A stretch of 64,000 nucleotides of DNA from Pteria penguin (lineage: Eukaryota; Mollusca; Bivalvia; Pterioida; Pteriidae), in the NCBI GenBank assembly GCA_035048485.1, contig CM068587.1, positions 48,382,496-48,446,495 on the forward strand, given 5' to 3'. The notes beneath the pieces were generated by a model. It searched no databases and was not told the DNA's origin. It saw nothing but the letters and a program-made list of their open reading frames with translations. A program made the translations under genes and the position numbers. Position 1 is the stretch's first letter. Each line of letters starts with the position of its first letter. This document shows, in pieces, positions 12,801-23,743 of this stretch.

Positions 12801-15800
12801 AAGGAAATCTAGATGCCTTCAAATCATTTTCACACATCGAATACGGATCCGGTAGGCGAATTCAAATTTCTGCCAATCTTAATAGAATTCCTATTCTGAC
12901 AGGACAAGTTACACTAAAAGCTCCTTTTATGGCTGATGTTATCGTAGGTTTCTCTCATGAAGGTACCCTTAAAGCATTCCAGTCATCTGGATTTATGAAA
13001 TACGACGATAAAGAACAGGTCGGTGCAAACATTGAATCAAAATTGTCCAAAACTGAGGGATATTCTGGAAAAGTTGTTCTTCGAAAATTAGGCTGGAATA
13101 AGATTGAGTTGTTGGCTACGCATCATCTTACTTCTGGACTATTTACAAATCAAATAGCATGTGTTTACGGAAACAAGAAAATTGAATCTGATATTCAGGC
13201 CTCATTTAAATCACCATTCAAGGGCAGCGTGAGAGTTAAAACTCCATTTGACGGATTTGAAACATCGCATGCGTCTTTTACATCAACAGTCTCATCGTCA
13301 GGATTCCAATCCAACTTCGACGGCTCTCTTATTGGACGCAACGTACAGGCTGATATGTCAATAGATACCATTATGCCAATGCGAGGTTCGGTCATCCTCA
13401 CAACAAATATACCCGGAATAGAAGAAGTGAGAGCATCGTTCAGTCACGATAAATCTAGGTACTCACTCGTTTCTCATGGCGAAGCAACACTTCAGCAGAA
13501 GACCGTAAGTGTAGATGTTCGTTATGACACGCGCAATGCCATCGAAGGATCTGTTGTTGTCAAAACACCTTTCAAAAGATTTGAGAGTCAGTCTATCAGC
13601 ATTCGACATACTGATGATTTCAGCCAAGCGGAGGCAAATTATGATGGGAAGAAAGCTACAGTAGAATTTGAAAGAAGTAGAAACGGCATGAAATTATCAT
13701 CGACATCACCATTCATAGGATTTGAAAAACAATATCTCACTTACAACAATGATAGACAGTTACACCGCATAGAGGGAAATTTCCGTGGTAGAACGATAGA
13801 AATCGAAATGTCAGCTGAGCCTACGAAGATGTTCATAAAAGCAAAGACCCCATTTAAAGGCTTTGAAGAACAACAAGCTGCATATAACTATGACGGAATA
13901 AATAGACATGTAGAGGGAACATTCCGGGGGGAACGCATTGAAGCTGATCTGTCAATTGAGCCTTCAAAAATTATTCTACAAACAAACACTCCATTCAAAG
14001 GATATGAGAATATGCATATCATATACACATTTGATGGAACAAAAAGACATTTAGAAGGATTATTCCAGGGCAAGAAAATAGAATTAGATGCAGTGGTTAA
14101 ACCGGAAAAGATTGAAATTGTCGCAAAAACACCGTTTGAGGGTTACGAAATACAGCACCTTGCCTATACCAACGACAGATCAACATACCACATCGAAGGA
14201 GAATTCCAAGGTCAAAAAGTAGAGGGAGATTTACTGCTGACACTTTCACAGAAGGAACTGGTACTTAAAACTCCATTCACAGGTTACGAAAATATGGAAA
14301 TCAAATATACATTTGATGGAACCACTAGGCATATAGAAGGTCTCTTCCTGGGAAAGAAAATGGAAATAGATGCAGCTGTTAAACCTGAAAAGATTGAGAT
14401 TGTCGCTAAAACTCCATTCCAGGGATATGAACAACAACACTTGTCCTACTTTAAGGACAGAACAACATATCACGCAGAGGGAGAATTCCAGGGACAGAAA
14501 GTTGAGGCAGATTTACTGTTGACACCTTCACAGAAAGAGCTGGTGATCAAAACTCCATTTGGAGGTTTCGAACGACAGCATGTTTCTTACACTAATGATG
14601 ACTTTTCACATCATTTAGAGGGTATGTTTAAAAGGCAGAAAATAGAGGCTGATCTATCTATCGAACCATCAAAAGTAGATCTCAAAGTAAAATCACCATT
14701 CGCTGGATTCGATGAGCAAAGATTATCAGTTAGTCATGAATTAACAGACTCAAGCTGTAATTGTAAAATTGAAAGTTTGTTCCAAGGCCAAACAATTGAG
14801 GGAACCATGACCATGAGCTGGGCAGACAGGATTGACGGGCAATTCAGAATTAAGTCCACCTTCCGTAACTACCAAGACCAGCAAGTAAACTTCAACTTCG
14901 ACAAAAGTTTAGACACCTACTCTGGTCATATTGATGGAATTTTCAGGGGACAGAAGATTGAAGCTGATGCTTCATTTATTAAGGATAATGAAATCCGTCT
15001 CTCATTGAAAACGCCATTTGTCGATTTTGAAGAACAAGACATTCTCCTTTCACAAAGACAAAGATCAAACAGTCTAAGCTCACGGATCGAGCTTACATAT
15101 AAGAAAGAGAAATACGAGTTAGACATGCAATTTAAGGCTGAAAATCAACTCGAAGGAAGCATTTCCGTGAAAACGCCTTTCCTTGGATACGAAGAAACAA
15201 AGGCAGTCATGGTCCACTCGTTGTCAGGATCTACACTGAGAAGTCGTGCGGATTTGACCTACTATCGTCAGTCATATTCTATCGATATAGCTTTCACCAA
15301 CGATAGGAAAACAGAAGGCAGTATAACCATCGTTACACCTTTACAAGGATTCGAAAATACCAAATTGTCTTTTAAAAACAAATTGTCGAAATACAGAACT
15401 GTAACCCACGCACAAATCGAATACGGCTATAAGAACAAAATTGAAGCCGATATTGAAGGATCTATTCGCAACAGACTTGAAGGACGAGTTGCACTCAAAA
15501 CCCCATTCGAGGGATTTAGATTAACCGAACTTTCTGCTTCACACAACACAAAAAAAGACGGATTCAACTCCCTTGCAAATCTTAGGTATGGCAATTCAGA
15601 CAAAATCTCTATCTCCTCCGATTTCTCATTCAGAAACACGGGTATAGATGCCAGTTTTGCTATTGAATCTCCATTCACCCAAACTGCAAGTGCCAGTGTG
15701 TCTTCTTCATGGAAATCCTCCCATGCTGAATTTGTATATGGAAAGGAAAAAGTAGAAGCTGATCTAAATGTAAACGACGATGCATCATCAATCACTTTCC

Positions 15801-18800
15801 TTCTGAAAACTCCATTGCAAGGCATTGAAACCACAACATTTTCGTGGAATATGAATGGACAGTTGAGAAATATGAACATCAAAACGGATCTTACATATGG
15901 TGCTTCCGAATCTATTTCAGTAACCATCAAGAACATTGTTCAAGGATACGATATTGATAGTAGTTTCACAATGGTTTCACCTTACACAGATGATATAAGA
16001 ATCAAGTACAAACAGACGAGAAGTGCGAATTCCTACAGTCAAGAGTTTGAGGCTGCAGTAGGAGCAGATAATGGCATAAGTCAGCAGACAACATTGCAAA
16101 CCGGCAATTACTATTTCGATTTCGAAACAAAGACAACTTGGACCGTATTTGGTGAATCCCAATCAACAACCGCAACTCTGAAACACAATGGTCCCATGGA
16201 AAACTTTAAAACAGAAGCATCAGTAGAGACCAATGGGCATAAGTCAAATGTCGTTTTGTCTCTGAAAACAGACCAGAAAATTGAGGCAACATTTATTTTG
16301 AAAACTCCGTTTGAATGTATAAAGGATATCCAAGCACGTATAACACACAGTGGAGAAATTGACCAATTTGTGTCATCGGGAGAAATCCAGTACAACGACA
16401 TGGAGAAAATTCAAGGAAAAATCAACTTCTTCAAAAACAAATTTCGCCGTCTTAATGCCAATATTGAAATCATAACTCCATTTGTAGGATATGAGCAGAC
16501 CAATTTTATCGTTAAGCACCTCAAAAATAACAATGGGCTCAGAACCTCAGCTGTTGTAATAAGCGGAAGAAGAAAAAAAATTAGCATTTTTCTGAAAGCT
16601 CTTTACGACCCAATGGAATTTGAGTTATCAACAGAATCTCCATTCCGAGGATATGAGGACATGTCTGTAAAGGGAAAGCATCAAAATGGCAACACTGAAC
16701 TCATTTTATCAAAAATGCAAGATCAAATTGCTTTCTCAAGTATCATGGATTTGAGTTCTGAACCCATGACTGCAGAGGTCAGACTAGCTACACCATTTAG
16801 TGGCTTTGAATCCAGCGAAATAAAAATGAAGACGAACACCGATATCAGTAATTTAAAATCAGCTGTTGAAATCAAATCTTCATCATTGATACCTATTACA
16901 GCTGATGTACAAGTACAGTATGTGACACCTGCTGAAATGTCTGGAACTTTCAACTTCAATAGTGGAATTAAAAATATGGAAGTGATCAAAGTGTTTGGGT
17001 CTAACCGCAGAAATGGAGATGACATTACTACACATTTGGAAACTTCATGGAACAGACATGATCCAATTGTTTTCGATGGAACCTTTGGAGTTGGCAGAAG
17101 TTCAAGACAAGGTGGAATTTCGTTTTCCACCCCTTTCAAAATGATATCCTCATTTGATGCAAAATGCAACTATGAGCTGACTGACAAGACCTACAAAGAT
17201 TCAATGATTGTCAGTATGAATGGAAAAACTCTCGTTGACATGGATTTGTTCTTGAATTTTGGTGATAAACATGCCTTCCAAGTTGTTGTCAGAGAACCCA
17301 ATCCTATCAAAGTTGAGACAGAACTGTTAACATCCTCTGGTAAAAAATCAGGATCAGCCATGGTGAACTGGAATACCAAAAGGGACGACAGTCAAGTGAA
17401 AATCTCAGGAGAATATTCCGTTGATAAGAACAAGAAAAATATGTTAGTCACATTGTCAAATGCTGTGAAATCTGTCGCTTTGAAGGGATCCCTGGAAAGG
17501 TCCATGTACAAAACCTTCAATTCTCTGGACTTTTTATCAGATGGTAACAGCCTCTTCGGTTATGAATTTCAGGATAACAATGTACGAAGCAGAAATAATT
17601 TCCAGAGAGCAAATAAACTGCGATTGTGTTTCCCAAGTCGCAACGTCGAGCTATATGGTTCCTACAACAACAAATATGGTTCCAGGTCTGTTTCAGGGTC
17701 ATTTGCTTGGGACGCTGATAGAGACGATTCCAAGAGAGTAGGACTGAAAGCCCAACTTTCCCCGAAAGGAGAGGCGACTTTGGCAGATATTTCATTTGAG
17801 ATGCCAAGTATCGGGCAGGTATGTAATTTATCATATAACGCTTCTATGCCTAAACGTTCTTTTATCAACTGCGTTAATGTTCAGATATGTGCATGTTGTC
17901 AAATTAGTTTAAACTGTTTCCAAAAACGTTAGTCAATATATTATGTGTATTTTACCTGTTGACCCTTTACATGGAGGATTATTCATAAATTTTTATATGT
18001 ACGTCCTTTGATTGTTCTGCTGTTACGGTGAGTGGAAAGGTGGGCCCGTAAACCGGTTAACCACATCATTTCTTTGCTTTTGTCAAATTAAATGACCGTC
18101 CTAAGTCGGTATGGTAATTGCACTACAATCAGATATTTTTGTAATGTGTTATATGTGCTAGTATATTATTGATATTCATATATTGTATAGCTCCATGGTG
18201 ACTTCTGCCACATAACTGAACCAGTAACTCCTCTTTTTTCTTTTATAAGCATCAAAATGAAAATGTACACAAGATATGTAACAACTACACTAAAGGAGAG
18301 GATATAGTATATTGATAAATGAGATAAGTTTACTGAACCATTTCTGCTTTTTTTTTTGCAATTGCATTAATTTTATATTTTCATACACATTTTATCTTTC
18401 AAAGGACGTGAAACTGGATTCTGAGATGACAATCAACAGTGGAAGCGTTCTGTTCGATGGAAAAACAGAATTGCGATATTCCAAAGATTCTGCCAAGACT
18501 CTAGTTATTAGATCTCGTATTGAAGATGTGTCGTATGGCTACAGAAAAAATTACACATTGACCTTTGGTCTTCAACATCAATTTACGAATGTTGATGTTC
18601 AGTTGGCCTCCCACGTAGGCAAGTCTAATGGAAAATTCTCAACAGGATTCGATGTCAAATACCTGACAGCAAAACGCCAAAGAAAGAACTTAGCCCTGAT
18701 GGCGGAAATTGATAGCATCAAAAAACAAATGAACTTAATGGTAAGAATACTATACTCAATATGTTAGAATTTTAAGCTGCGATATTCCAAATTATTTCTA

Positions 18801-21800
18801 CATTATTTTCAGATTTATACTGAGTTTTATAGAGATTTGATAAATATTTATTACAGATGAGGTCGCCAATGAAATCTATTCAGATGACAGGAAGCGTTCA
18901 AACAACTCCATATAAAATGAGTCTACGCAATGTTTATGACAACACCAAAGTCATCAACACCGATTTCAGTCTTGATACACACAAGCAGAGTGTCAACTTC
19001 CAAATGAATTACGATTCTGGTACGTTTTGCAGTTAATTGTATTCTAAAATATTTCTTATATATTTAATACAAAATACGAAAGTAATTGGTGTCAAGTGAC
19101 TATGGCACTAACAACAATGTTCTACAACGGAAATTCACTGACCATTGAAGTTCAGAGGTGATACCAGGTGCCCGGGAGTAGTGAGCGTCTCTTGAATGGC
19201 TAGCCAAACCCACCATGAATGAGTTAACAGACAGAGGAAACAAATGTACCTCACTCAGTACTGTATAAATAAATGAATGTGAAGAAACAGTGTAGAAAGT
19301 GTCATCGTCACATAACATCAGGAAAAATGTATAAAAACACTTAAGTCAAACCCTCTTTTTCTACGAGCTCCACATTGCAAACGGAATAAGCGTGAGATTA
19401 ATGTAACATAATCACACCAAAATCACAATAATTTTGTAATTTGAAAAGTACACTTGTTTTATTTTATTTTAGAAAATCCCAACAACGTTTTGCACTTGAG
19501 CGCAAAATATGTAAACGACAGTGCCATTTTAGCCGAGATTTACCGAGAAGAAAATTCCCGTAAAATTGTTGATTCTCTCTTAGCACTTCGTTTGAACACT
19601 TCCCGTCTTCTTCACACCAGGCTACACTGGAGACCAACTATTCTACAAGAAATAAAGGTATGACCATTGCCACTATACACATTTGTACACTAACAAAAAA
19701 GCATAATTTTATTGTTGTAGAATGAACATTCATTCTATGTAATTCTTTGAGTTTTAGTTTCCACTTTGTATATTAACAGGAATCTGGAGTTCGAAGAATG
19801 ACAAGTGGAAGCCAAAGACTTAACGCTGCTTTCACTGATGCTGCTGAAGCTGTTAGCGAGGAACTTAATGCAAAGTACAATGCAATCAGACAATCGGCCA
19901 CTGAGGATCTCCGCCCATTTATCACATTTATTCAGGAAATCATGTCCAACGTAAATACGGAAATAAAATCTCTTTCGTCTAGGACTAGCAGCAAAGCCTT
20001 TACTCGCCCTCTGATAGCCATATCGTGAGTCATTTTATGCACTATTCTTTTCGGGACAAATTAGCAGAGTTCAGTATGATGTTTCATAAAAAGTTGTCTT
20101 AATTTTATATATTTATTGCTATGTGCGGTAATGTAACGTATCATGTGCATATATGTACAATCGGGTTGGTCAGACTGTCATAGGGTAATTTATATTTCAC
20201 TATCAAGTGGGAAGACGTACTTATCATTGAAATAAAAGTCGTTGACTATTTTTTGTGTAAAAGCATTCGTCTAGATTTTCTGATATTATGAAAATCATAT
20301 TGTATTTCAGAGAAGCTATGGAGAATGGAAACAATATGCTTGAGGATTTGAAATCTGTTGTTCGTCAAGATTTCCCTATGAAAAAGCAATATGATTTCTA
20401 TGTTGAGGCATCAAAGGAATTGCTTGAGGTAGGATGGATCTTCTGTTTTAAGGACTTCTTTTGAGACTCCAAGTAAGAACTGTATGTCCAATTATGATTA
20501 AATCCATTTAGTAGTTACTAAAAACAGCATTTTGTTTTTCTCCAGGTGATCGAAGCTGAGTCTGTTAAAAACTATGTAAAACTGATTGACTTCATCAGTG
20601 AACAGTTAAAGGAATTATCAGAAGCAGTAGAAAAAGCCCACACTTCATACCAAGGTAATCATTATTATCTAAGCTATATTTGTAAAAATATATATCGTAC
20701 AAAACAAAGTGTTTTATATTATTCTTCAGAACTTTAAAATTACATGTGTAAGTGATATAATTATTTCTGTTTAGGAATGGTGAGCAAACTCTCTCAGAAC
20801 CAGGCGACAGAGTTTCTTAACAACAAATATGATAGCCTCAGAACACACCTCTCTGACTCGAAAATCAGTGAAAATATGAAGAATGTCGCCAGCAAATACA
20901 CCTCTGCCATCTACCAGGCTCGTGACCAAATTGCTACCAGGCTTGATGGTCCTGCTTTCAGAAAAATCCAAGGAATGTCCAATAACGCGTATCAAATGGT
21001 GCGTTTTATAAATTGTATCGTATAACAAAACTAACACATCTAATGTATTATTTAATTATTGCATTTTTCTCTTCTTTGGTTTTGTTTACATAGATTAATA
21101 TAGTATTATTCCTTGTTTGATACATTATGGTTTTATTTATTTTAGGCATCAGCCGCTTACAAATTTTGGGAGGTAGAAGAAAATGTGAAATCTGTTCTCG
21201 ACAAAGTATACGAAATGGTCCGTAACGAAATCAAAGAAGAAATTGACAGTGTTAAAAATGCCGTGACCCGTTTACAAAACTCCAAATTTACAGTGTTCAA
21301 TCCTCAAGGTGGAGAAATTCAGATGGACTCATATCTACCCGTTCCAATGAAATCTCTCAAAGAATTACCAACAATCTCCCTCAACAAGCATTTGAACAGA
21401 ATGTCATCATACATTCCAGACGTCAGCAGAATTCCATCTTTCAGAGATATTTTACCCGATAGTGATATTAGCAATTGGCTTCCTCCATTTTATGGTAACT
21501 AAATATGATACTTATATTCTAATGTATTTTGTTTGTAACACGCGATCTCATTGGCTGTCCGATTTAAAAACTGCAAGGGTATTTACGATACCCTGCAGTT
21601 TTTGATATGATGTCATGATACCCTGCTGTTTTTGATTTGTGACGTTACGATACCGTACAGTGTTTGATATGACGTGTCTGTGATTAGCAACTTTGTTTAG
21701 AAAACCGTAGCACTGAGTGTATTGCTTCTAGTTGTAATTATTTTTATCAAATGCATTAGAATGAGGTTACCTTGCTTGTGTTTTACAAAAGCTGACAGGG

Positions 21801-22964
21801 TATCGGCGAATACCCTGTCAGAAATTTCCGTTTTCACAACTCGGCTAATACCTCGCAGTGAAACAAAATTTCTGATAGGGTATTCGCCGACACCCTGTCG
21901 CTTTTTGCAAAACAATCGCATGGTAACCCCTAAGTAACAGGACGAGAAATATATTATGAATAACCAAGAAATACTTTTTACAGTTTATATGAAGAATTTC
22001 ACATACACACATTTCTAAAATTATACATTTTCTCAGTGAGAATTTCCACTTATAACCTCATCAAAATTATGGAATATGTCTATTTATATGTTAGTAAGAA
22101 AAATCTGTTTCGATTTTCAATTAAGTTATTGTGATAAAATTTAATACTGTTTATTTTTTACTCAATTGCTTTTCTGTCAGCATGTCAATGTTGTAGAAAT
22201 TTTCACCCCGCTCTAGTTTGACTCTGATGTAATTATTGAGCTACTTTATTGTATTTGAGAATGGTTTGATTTTCACAGGATTAGCAAAATTGGAAGGAAG
22301 TAGAGTTACAACATTTGATGGACAAAACTTCGACTTTTCTGGAGGAAAGTGCTCCTACGTTTTGACAAGAGATTACATGGACGGAAACTTCTCCATCATT
22401 GCCGACTATCTAGGCAAGGGCAAGAAGAAGATGATAATCCAGACTGCAACTCAAACAATCCAAGTCGCTCCTAATGGCAAGGTAAGCTATACAGTAGTGA
22501 GAGGTCAAAGTATAAATGACGTTATATCTATAAATGCAATGTAAATTACTATGTACCCAGGTTTAAGTTTCAGTTAGCAGTCATTGTTCATTTATTTATC
22601 AGTATATATAGCACAAACAATTTACAAAAGTATGGAGAGTTTTTTTTAAACATTATGGATTTCTCTTTTGTAGCTAAGGGTTGACAGCAAACCTGTGAAA
22701 CCACTCTATCATTCCCGAGAAGTCACAATAACCGAAATGAATAACGTAATTTCTGTCAGTGGTAATGGCTTCCGAGTGGACATTGACATTCCACATGACA
22801 CTGTTATTGCTCAAGTAAGTGGATGGTATCACAACAGACTTGGAGGAATCTTCGGAACTCTGAACCAGGAAAGATATGACGATATGATTACACCTGCAAG
22901 AAAACTGACCACTGACGTTGATTACCTTGTTAATACCTGGGAAGTGGACAGTAAATGCCGATAA
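243..22964 (+). CDS. Giant apolipophorin/apoB-like large lipid transfer protein, copy A (exon 1 lies upstream of the window)
   Basis: Likely the structural scaffold protein of a secreted lipoprotein particle that carries lipid in circulation. Exons read from splice sites: 243-281, 424-584, 745-993, 1147-1299, 1410-1605, 1738-1993, 2336-2501, 2635-2802, 2917-3066, 3260-3835, 3962-4305, 4418-4597, 4787-5048, 5335-5482, 5596-5853, 6104-6361, 6481-6718, 6875-7094, 7223-17818, 18405-18740, 18857-19019, 19473-19657, 19780-20024, 20311-20428, 20546-20654, 20775-20998, 21146-21494, 22279-22481, 22674-22964. Every intron is GT-AG and all phases join without a stop. With the 49-nt first exon seen in copies B and C the protein is about 5629 residues, longer than insect apolipophorins (about 3300) and human apoB (about 4560). 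The family call rests on the N-terminal LLT module, TPFxGFE beta repeats, the conserved segment LRLNTSRLLHTRLHWRP and a terminal vWD domain. Vitellogenin is less likely because there is no polyserine/phosvitin tract. Confidence 0.9.
1994..2335 (+). other. Copy A intron 7 (342 bp) with an old repeat remnant
   Basis: A non-coding intron between the GTAAAT donor and TTACAG acceptor. Positions 2119-2205 resemble one end of the roughly 237-bp interspersed element in introns 1 and 20. They share the core GTTAACC(A/G)GTTTACG and flanking sequence, but much diverged. Confidence 0.55.
2119..2205 (+). mobile_element. Diverged partial copy of interspersed element E1 (intron 7, copy A)
   Basis: Shares a GACTTAG ... 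GGTGTRGTTAACC ... TTTACG ... CAYTC series with the copy-B intron-1 insertion, in the same orientation. Only about one end of the element is recognisable, with many substitutions. The same remnant is present in copies B and C, so it predates the gene duplications. Confidence 0.5.
3962..7094 (+). CDS. Copy A exons 12-19: open beta-sheet region of the LLTP core
   Basis: Eight small exons (344, 180, 262, 148, 258, 258, 238 and 220 bp) encode about residues 722-1357. The sequence alternates short hydrophobic beta strands with lysine-rich turns, as expected for the DUF1943-type beta-sheet region that lines the lipid cavity. Exon 14 contains a Cys pair (EMCTGNR ... GLELCGEL) that could form a disulfide. 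The insect apolipophorin precursor is cut by furin near residue 720; I see no R-x-K/R-R motif in exons 11-15. The closest basic strings are NRQKKE in exon 14 and SRSRKG in exon 16. Confidence 0.82.
7223..17818 (+). CDS. Copy A exon 20: 10.6-kb single exon encoding the amphipathic-beta repeat belt
   Basis: One uninterrupted exon of 10,596 bp (3532 codons, phase 0 at both ends) encodes about residues 1358-4889. It opens after a TCTCTAG acceptor with GIDLQVKGEH and closes at SIGQ before the GTATGT donor. The protein is a long run of degenerate units of about 47-52 residues, each with a [KN][ST]PFxGFE-like turn, a tract like SHxGxxxxFxSHAExxYG, and a basic strand. Cysteines are scarce. This matches the beta-1/beta-2 lipid-associating belts of apoB, which wrap the surface of the particle. 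The exon has exactly the same length in copy B, with only single-base differences, so the frame is under constraint. Apparent antisense reading frames here are shadows of the repeats. Confidence 0.92.
13706..14692 (+). repeat. Strict 47-aa (141-bp) tandem units inside exon 20, copy A
   Basis: Seven consecutive in-frame units start at 13706, 13847, 13988, 14129, 14270, 14411 and 14552, each beginning [ST]PFxG[FY]E. The units at 13988 and 14270 resemble each other (GYENM ... KPEKIEIVAK), and those at 14129 and 14411 resemble each other (HxEGEFQGQKVE ... SQKEL). A 282-bp pair has therefore been duplicated as a unit. Elsewhere in the exon the period drifts to about 52 residues and similarity is weaker, so this is the youngest internal expansion. 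Confidence 0.85.
18006..18242 (-). mobile_element. Interspersed element E1 in intron 20, copy A
   Basis: About 237 bp, nearly the reverse complement of the segment inserted in intron 1 of copy B only. Landmarks are CTTTGATTGTTCTGCTGTTA at one end, GGGCCCGTAAACCGGTTAAC inside, and CTCCATGGTGACTTCTGCC plus a pyrimidine-rich CTCCTCTTTTTTC at the other end. It encodes nothing. I see no clear terminal inverted repeats and no tRNA-like A/B boxes, so its class (SINE-like or MITE) is unresolved. Confidence 0.7.
18405..21494 (+). CDS. Copy A exons 21-28: C-terminal beta segment and amphipathic-helix region
   Basis: These exons encode about residues 4890-5465. Exons 21-22 continue the beta-rich pattern. 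Exon 23 encodes LRLNTSRLLHTRLHWRP, a segment I recall as conserved in apolipophorins. Exons 24-28 change character to Glu/Lys/Ala-rich heptad-like sequence (for example FTDAAEAVSEELNAKY and VKNYVKLIDFISEQLKEL), consistent with amphipathic alpha helices that bind reversibly to a lipid surface. Exon 28 ends in a proline-rich stretch just before the vWD domain. Copy A differs from copy B in exon 24 (DAAEAV against DAAVAV; YNAIRQ against YNTIRQ) and exon 25 (NNMLED against NNILED). Confidence 0.85.
19020..19472 (+). other. Copy A intron 22 (453 bp) with a GGTGCCCGGG interspersed motif
   Basis: Non-coding. Positions 19166-19191 (AGGTGCCCGGGAGTAGTGAG onward) match, in reverse complement, the segment at 23675-23700 downstream of the gene with about four changes. 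The rest of the intron is plain AT-rich sequence. Confidence 0.6.
21541..21680 (+). repeat. Three imperfect tandem units and a hairpin in intron 28, copy A
   Basis: GATACCCTGCAGTTTTTGAT, GATACCCTGCTGTTTTTGAT and GATACCGTACAGTGTTTGAT follow each other at spacings of about 30-35 bp. The first unit also pairs with the upstream AAAAACTGCAAGGGTAT (21566-21582) to form a hairpin of about 16 bp with one bulge, spanning 21566-21603. Confidence 0.75.
21763..21930. mobile_element. 168-bp nearly full-length palindrome (foldback/MITE-like) in intron 28, copy A
   Basis: The left half (from GAGGTTACC) is close to the reverse complement of the right half (to GGTAACCCC). The inner 33-nt arms at 21794-21826 and 21867-21899 differ at two positions. 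Within the left arm sits a second perfect 12-bp stem, CTGACAGGGTAT/ATACCCTGTCAG, with a 6-nt loop (21792-21821). The centre (GTTTTCAC ... GTGAAAC) is also self-complementary. It has no coding capacity. It is most likely a foldback or MITE-type element. Confidence 0.8.
22279..22964 (+). CDS. Copy A exons 29-30: C-terminal von Willebrand factor D domain and stop
   Basis: Exon 29 (203 bp) begins GLAKLEGSRVTTFDGQNFDF followed by SGGKCSYVLTRDY, the standard vWD opening (T-x-DG-x-x-(F/Y)-x-F ... C-x-Y-L). Exon 30 (291 bp) contains WYHNRLGGIFGTLNQERYDD and ends VNTWEVDSKCR before TAA at 22962. The usual GLCGxxN motif reads GIFGTLN, so its cysteine is missing and the domain has only two cysteines. 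That is in keeping with reduced vWD domains in LLTPs. The two exons lie after a 784-bp intron that carries palindromic repeats. Confidence 0.88.
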
Positions 22965-23102
22965 ACACTGAACCGACCAAACGATTTCCGAACAAAAAAG
23001 AAACTTTCATGATTTTGTGGCTGATTTAATTTTATGTTTTGGACTTTAGAAACTTTAAAAATAGAAGTAATCTTTGTAATATTGAATAATGTTTAAAAAT
23101 TG

Positions 23103-23171
23103 AATAAAGAAATCAAAGCAGCAAATCTACATTTTGTAATATTTACCTTGTAAGGAGATACAACCAATAAA
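23103..23171 (+). terminator. Polyadenylation signals of copy A
   Basis: AATAAA occurs at 23103-23108 and again at 23166-23171, 139 and 202 bp after the stop codon, in AT-rich sequence. Either could direct cleavage, giving a short 3' UTR. Confidence 0.6.
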
Positions 23172-23637
23172 TATTGTGAAGTATATAGAAGCAGATAAAA
23201 ATGTAGTTACCTCAACGCAATGTTGATTGTTTAGAAGTTATTTAAGGTCATGGTTATACCGTCACACATATCACCTTCAAAAAATGAAAATTCTTTGTGT
23301 AAATTTAGATACCCAATAGTATTGTGTTGTGATTAACTCAGATGGTTGCAGGAAGTAACTTCGATATATCAGAAAAAAAAACGTTCCTGGACTGAGGATA
23401 ATTGAAAAGTTTGAAAGTATATATCAGGCACTGGAACTCTTGGCTACAATTAATTTGGTAGTAGAATAAAAATTCAAGAAGCACAATACGACATCTGATA
23501 TTGGGTATTACATAAAACTGTAATCTGACATATGGATCACATGTCCTATTAAGCGAATCTAAAACGGATCTTACCACGTACACAATTTGACTTCTCCATA
23601 TATAAATACATATGGAATTTACACGATTTGACTCTTT

Positions 23638-23743
23638 CTACTGGGTATATGTGACGGGTGTTTCTAGCAAGCAGGAGATGCTCACTCTCCCCGGGCACCT
23701 GATCTCACTCCATCACAGGGGTTCACATATACCCTTCAAGTAG
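23638..23743. mobile_element. Inverted-repeat element with CCCCGGGCACCT core (A-B spacer)
   Basis: CTACTGGGTATATGTGAC at the left faces GTTCACATATACCC...AGTAG at the right, forming imperfect terminal inverted repeats around about 70 bp. The interior has GCTCACTCTCCCCGGGCACC, the reverse complement of the motif in intron 22. I remember related GGTGCC...GGAG.AGTAAGC sequences as frequent in bivalve genomes; that recollection is unchecked. Confidence 0.6.

Noticed and set aside
13706..14692. Regular spacing considered as a CRISPR array or satellite DNA.
   Set aside because: The units are in frame, diverged mainly as protein repeats, and lie inside a coding exon of an animal gene.
15427..15936. 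Long antisense reading frame (169 codons) and many similar ones inside the giant exons.
   Set aside because: They mirror the repeat periodicity of the sense strand (antisense SNGV/LNGV strings opposite TPF turns) and have no independent support.
17819..17932. The reading frame of exon 20 continues 37 codons into intron 20 with a Cys-rich tail, suggesting a truncated apoB-48-like product.
   Set aside because: A good GTATGT donor precedes it, and exon 21 onward joins in phase with conserved domains. Without transcript evidence the tail is intron read-through.
243..22964. Vitellogenin as the identity of the genes.
   Set aside because: There is no serine-rich phosvitin-like tract. The protein is far too long, and the TPFxGFE belt plus LHTRLHWRP segment fit apolipophorin/apoB-like proteins better.
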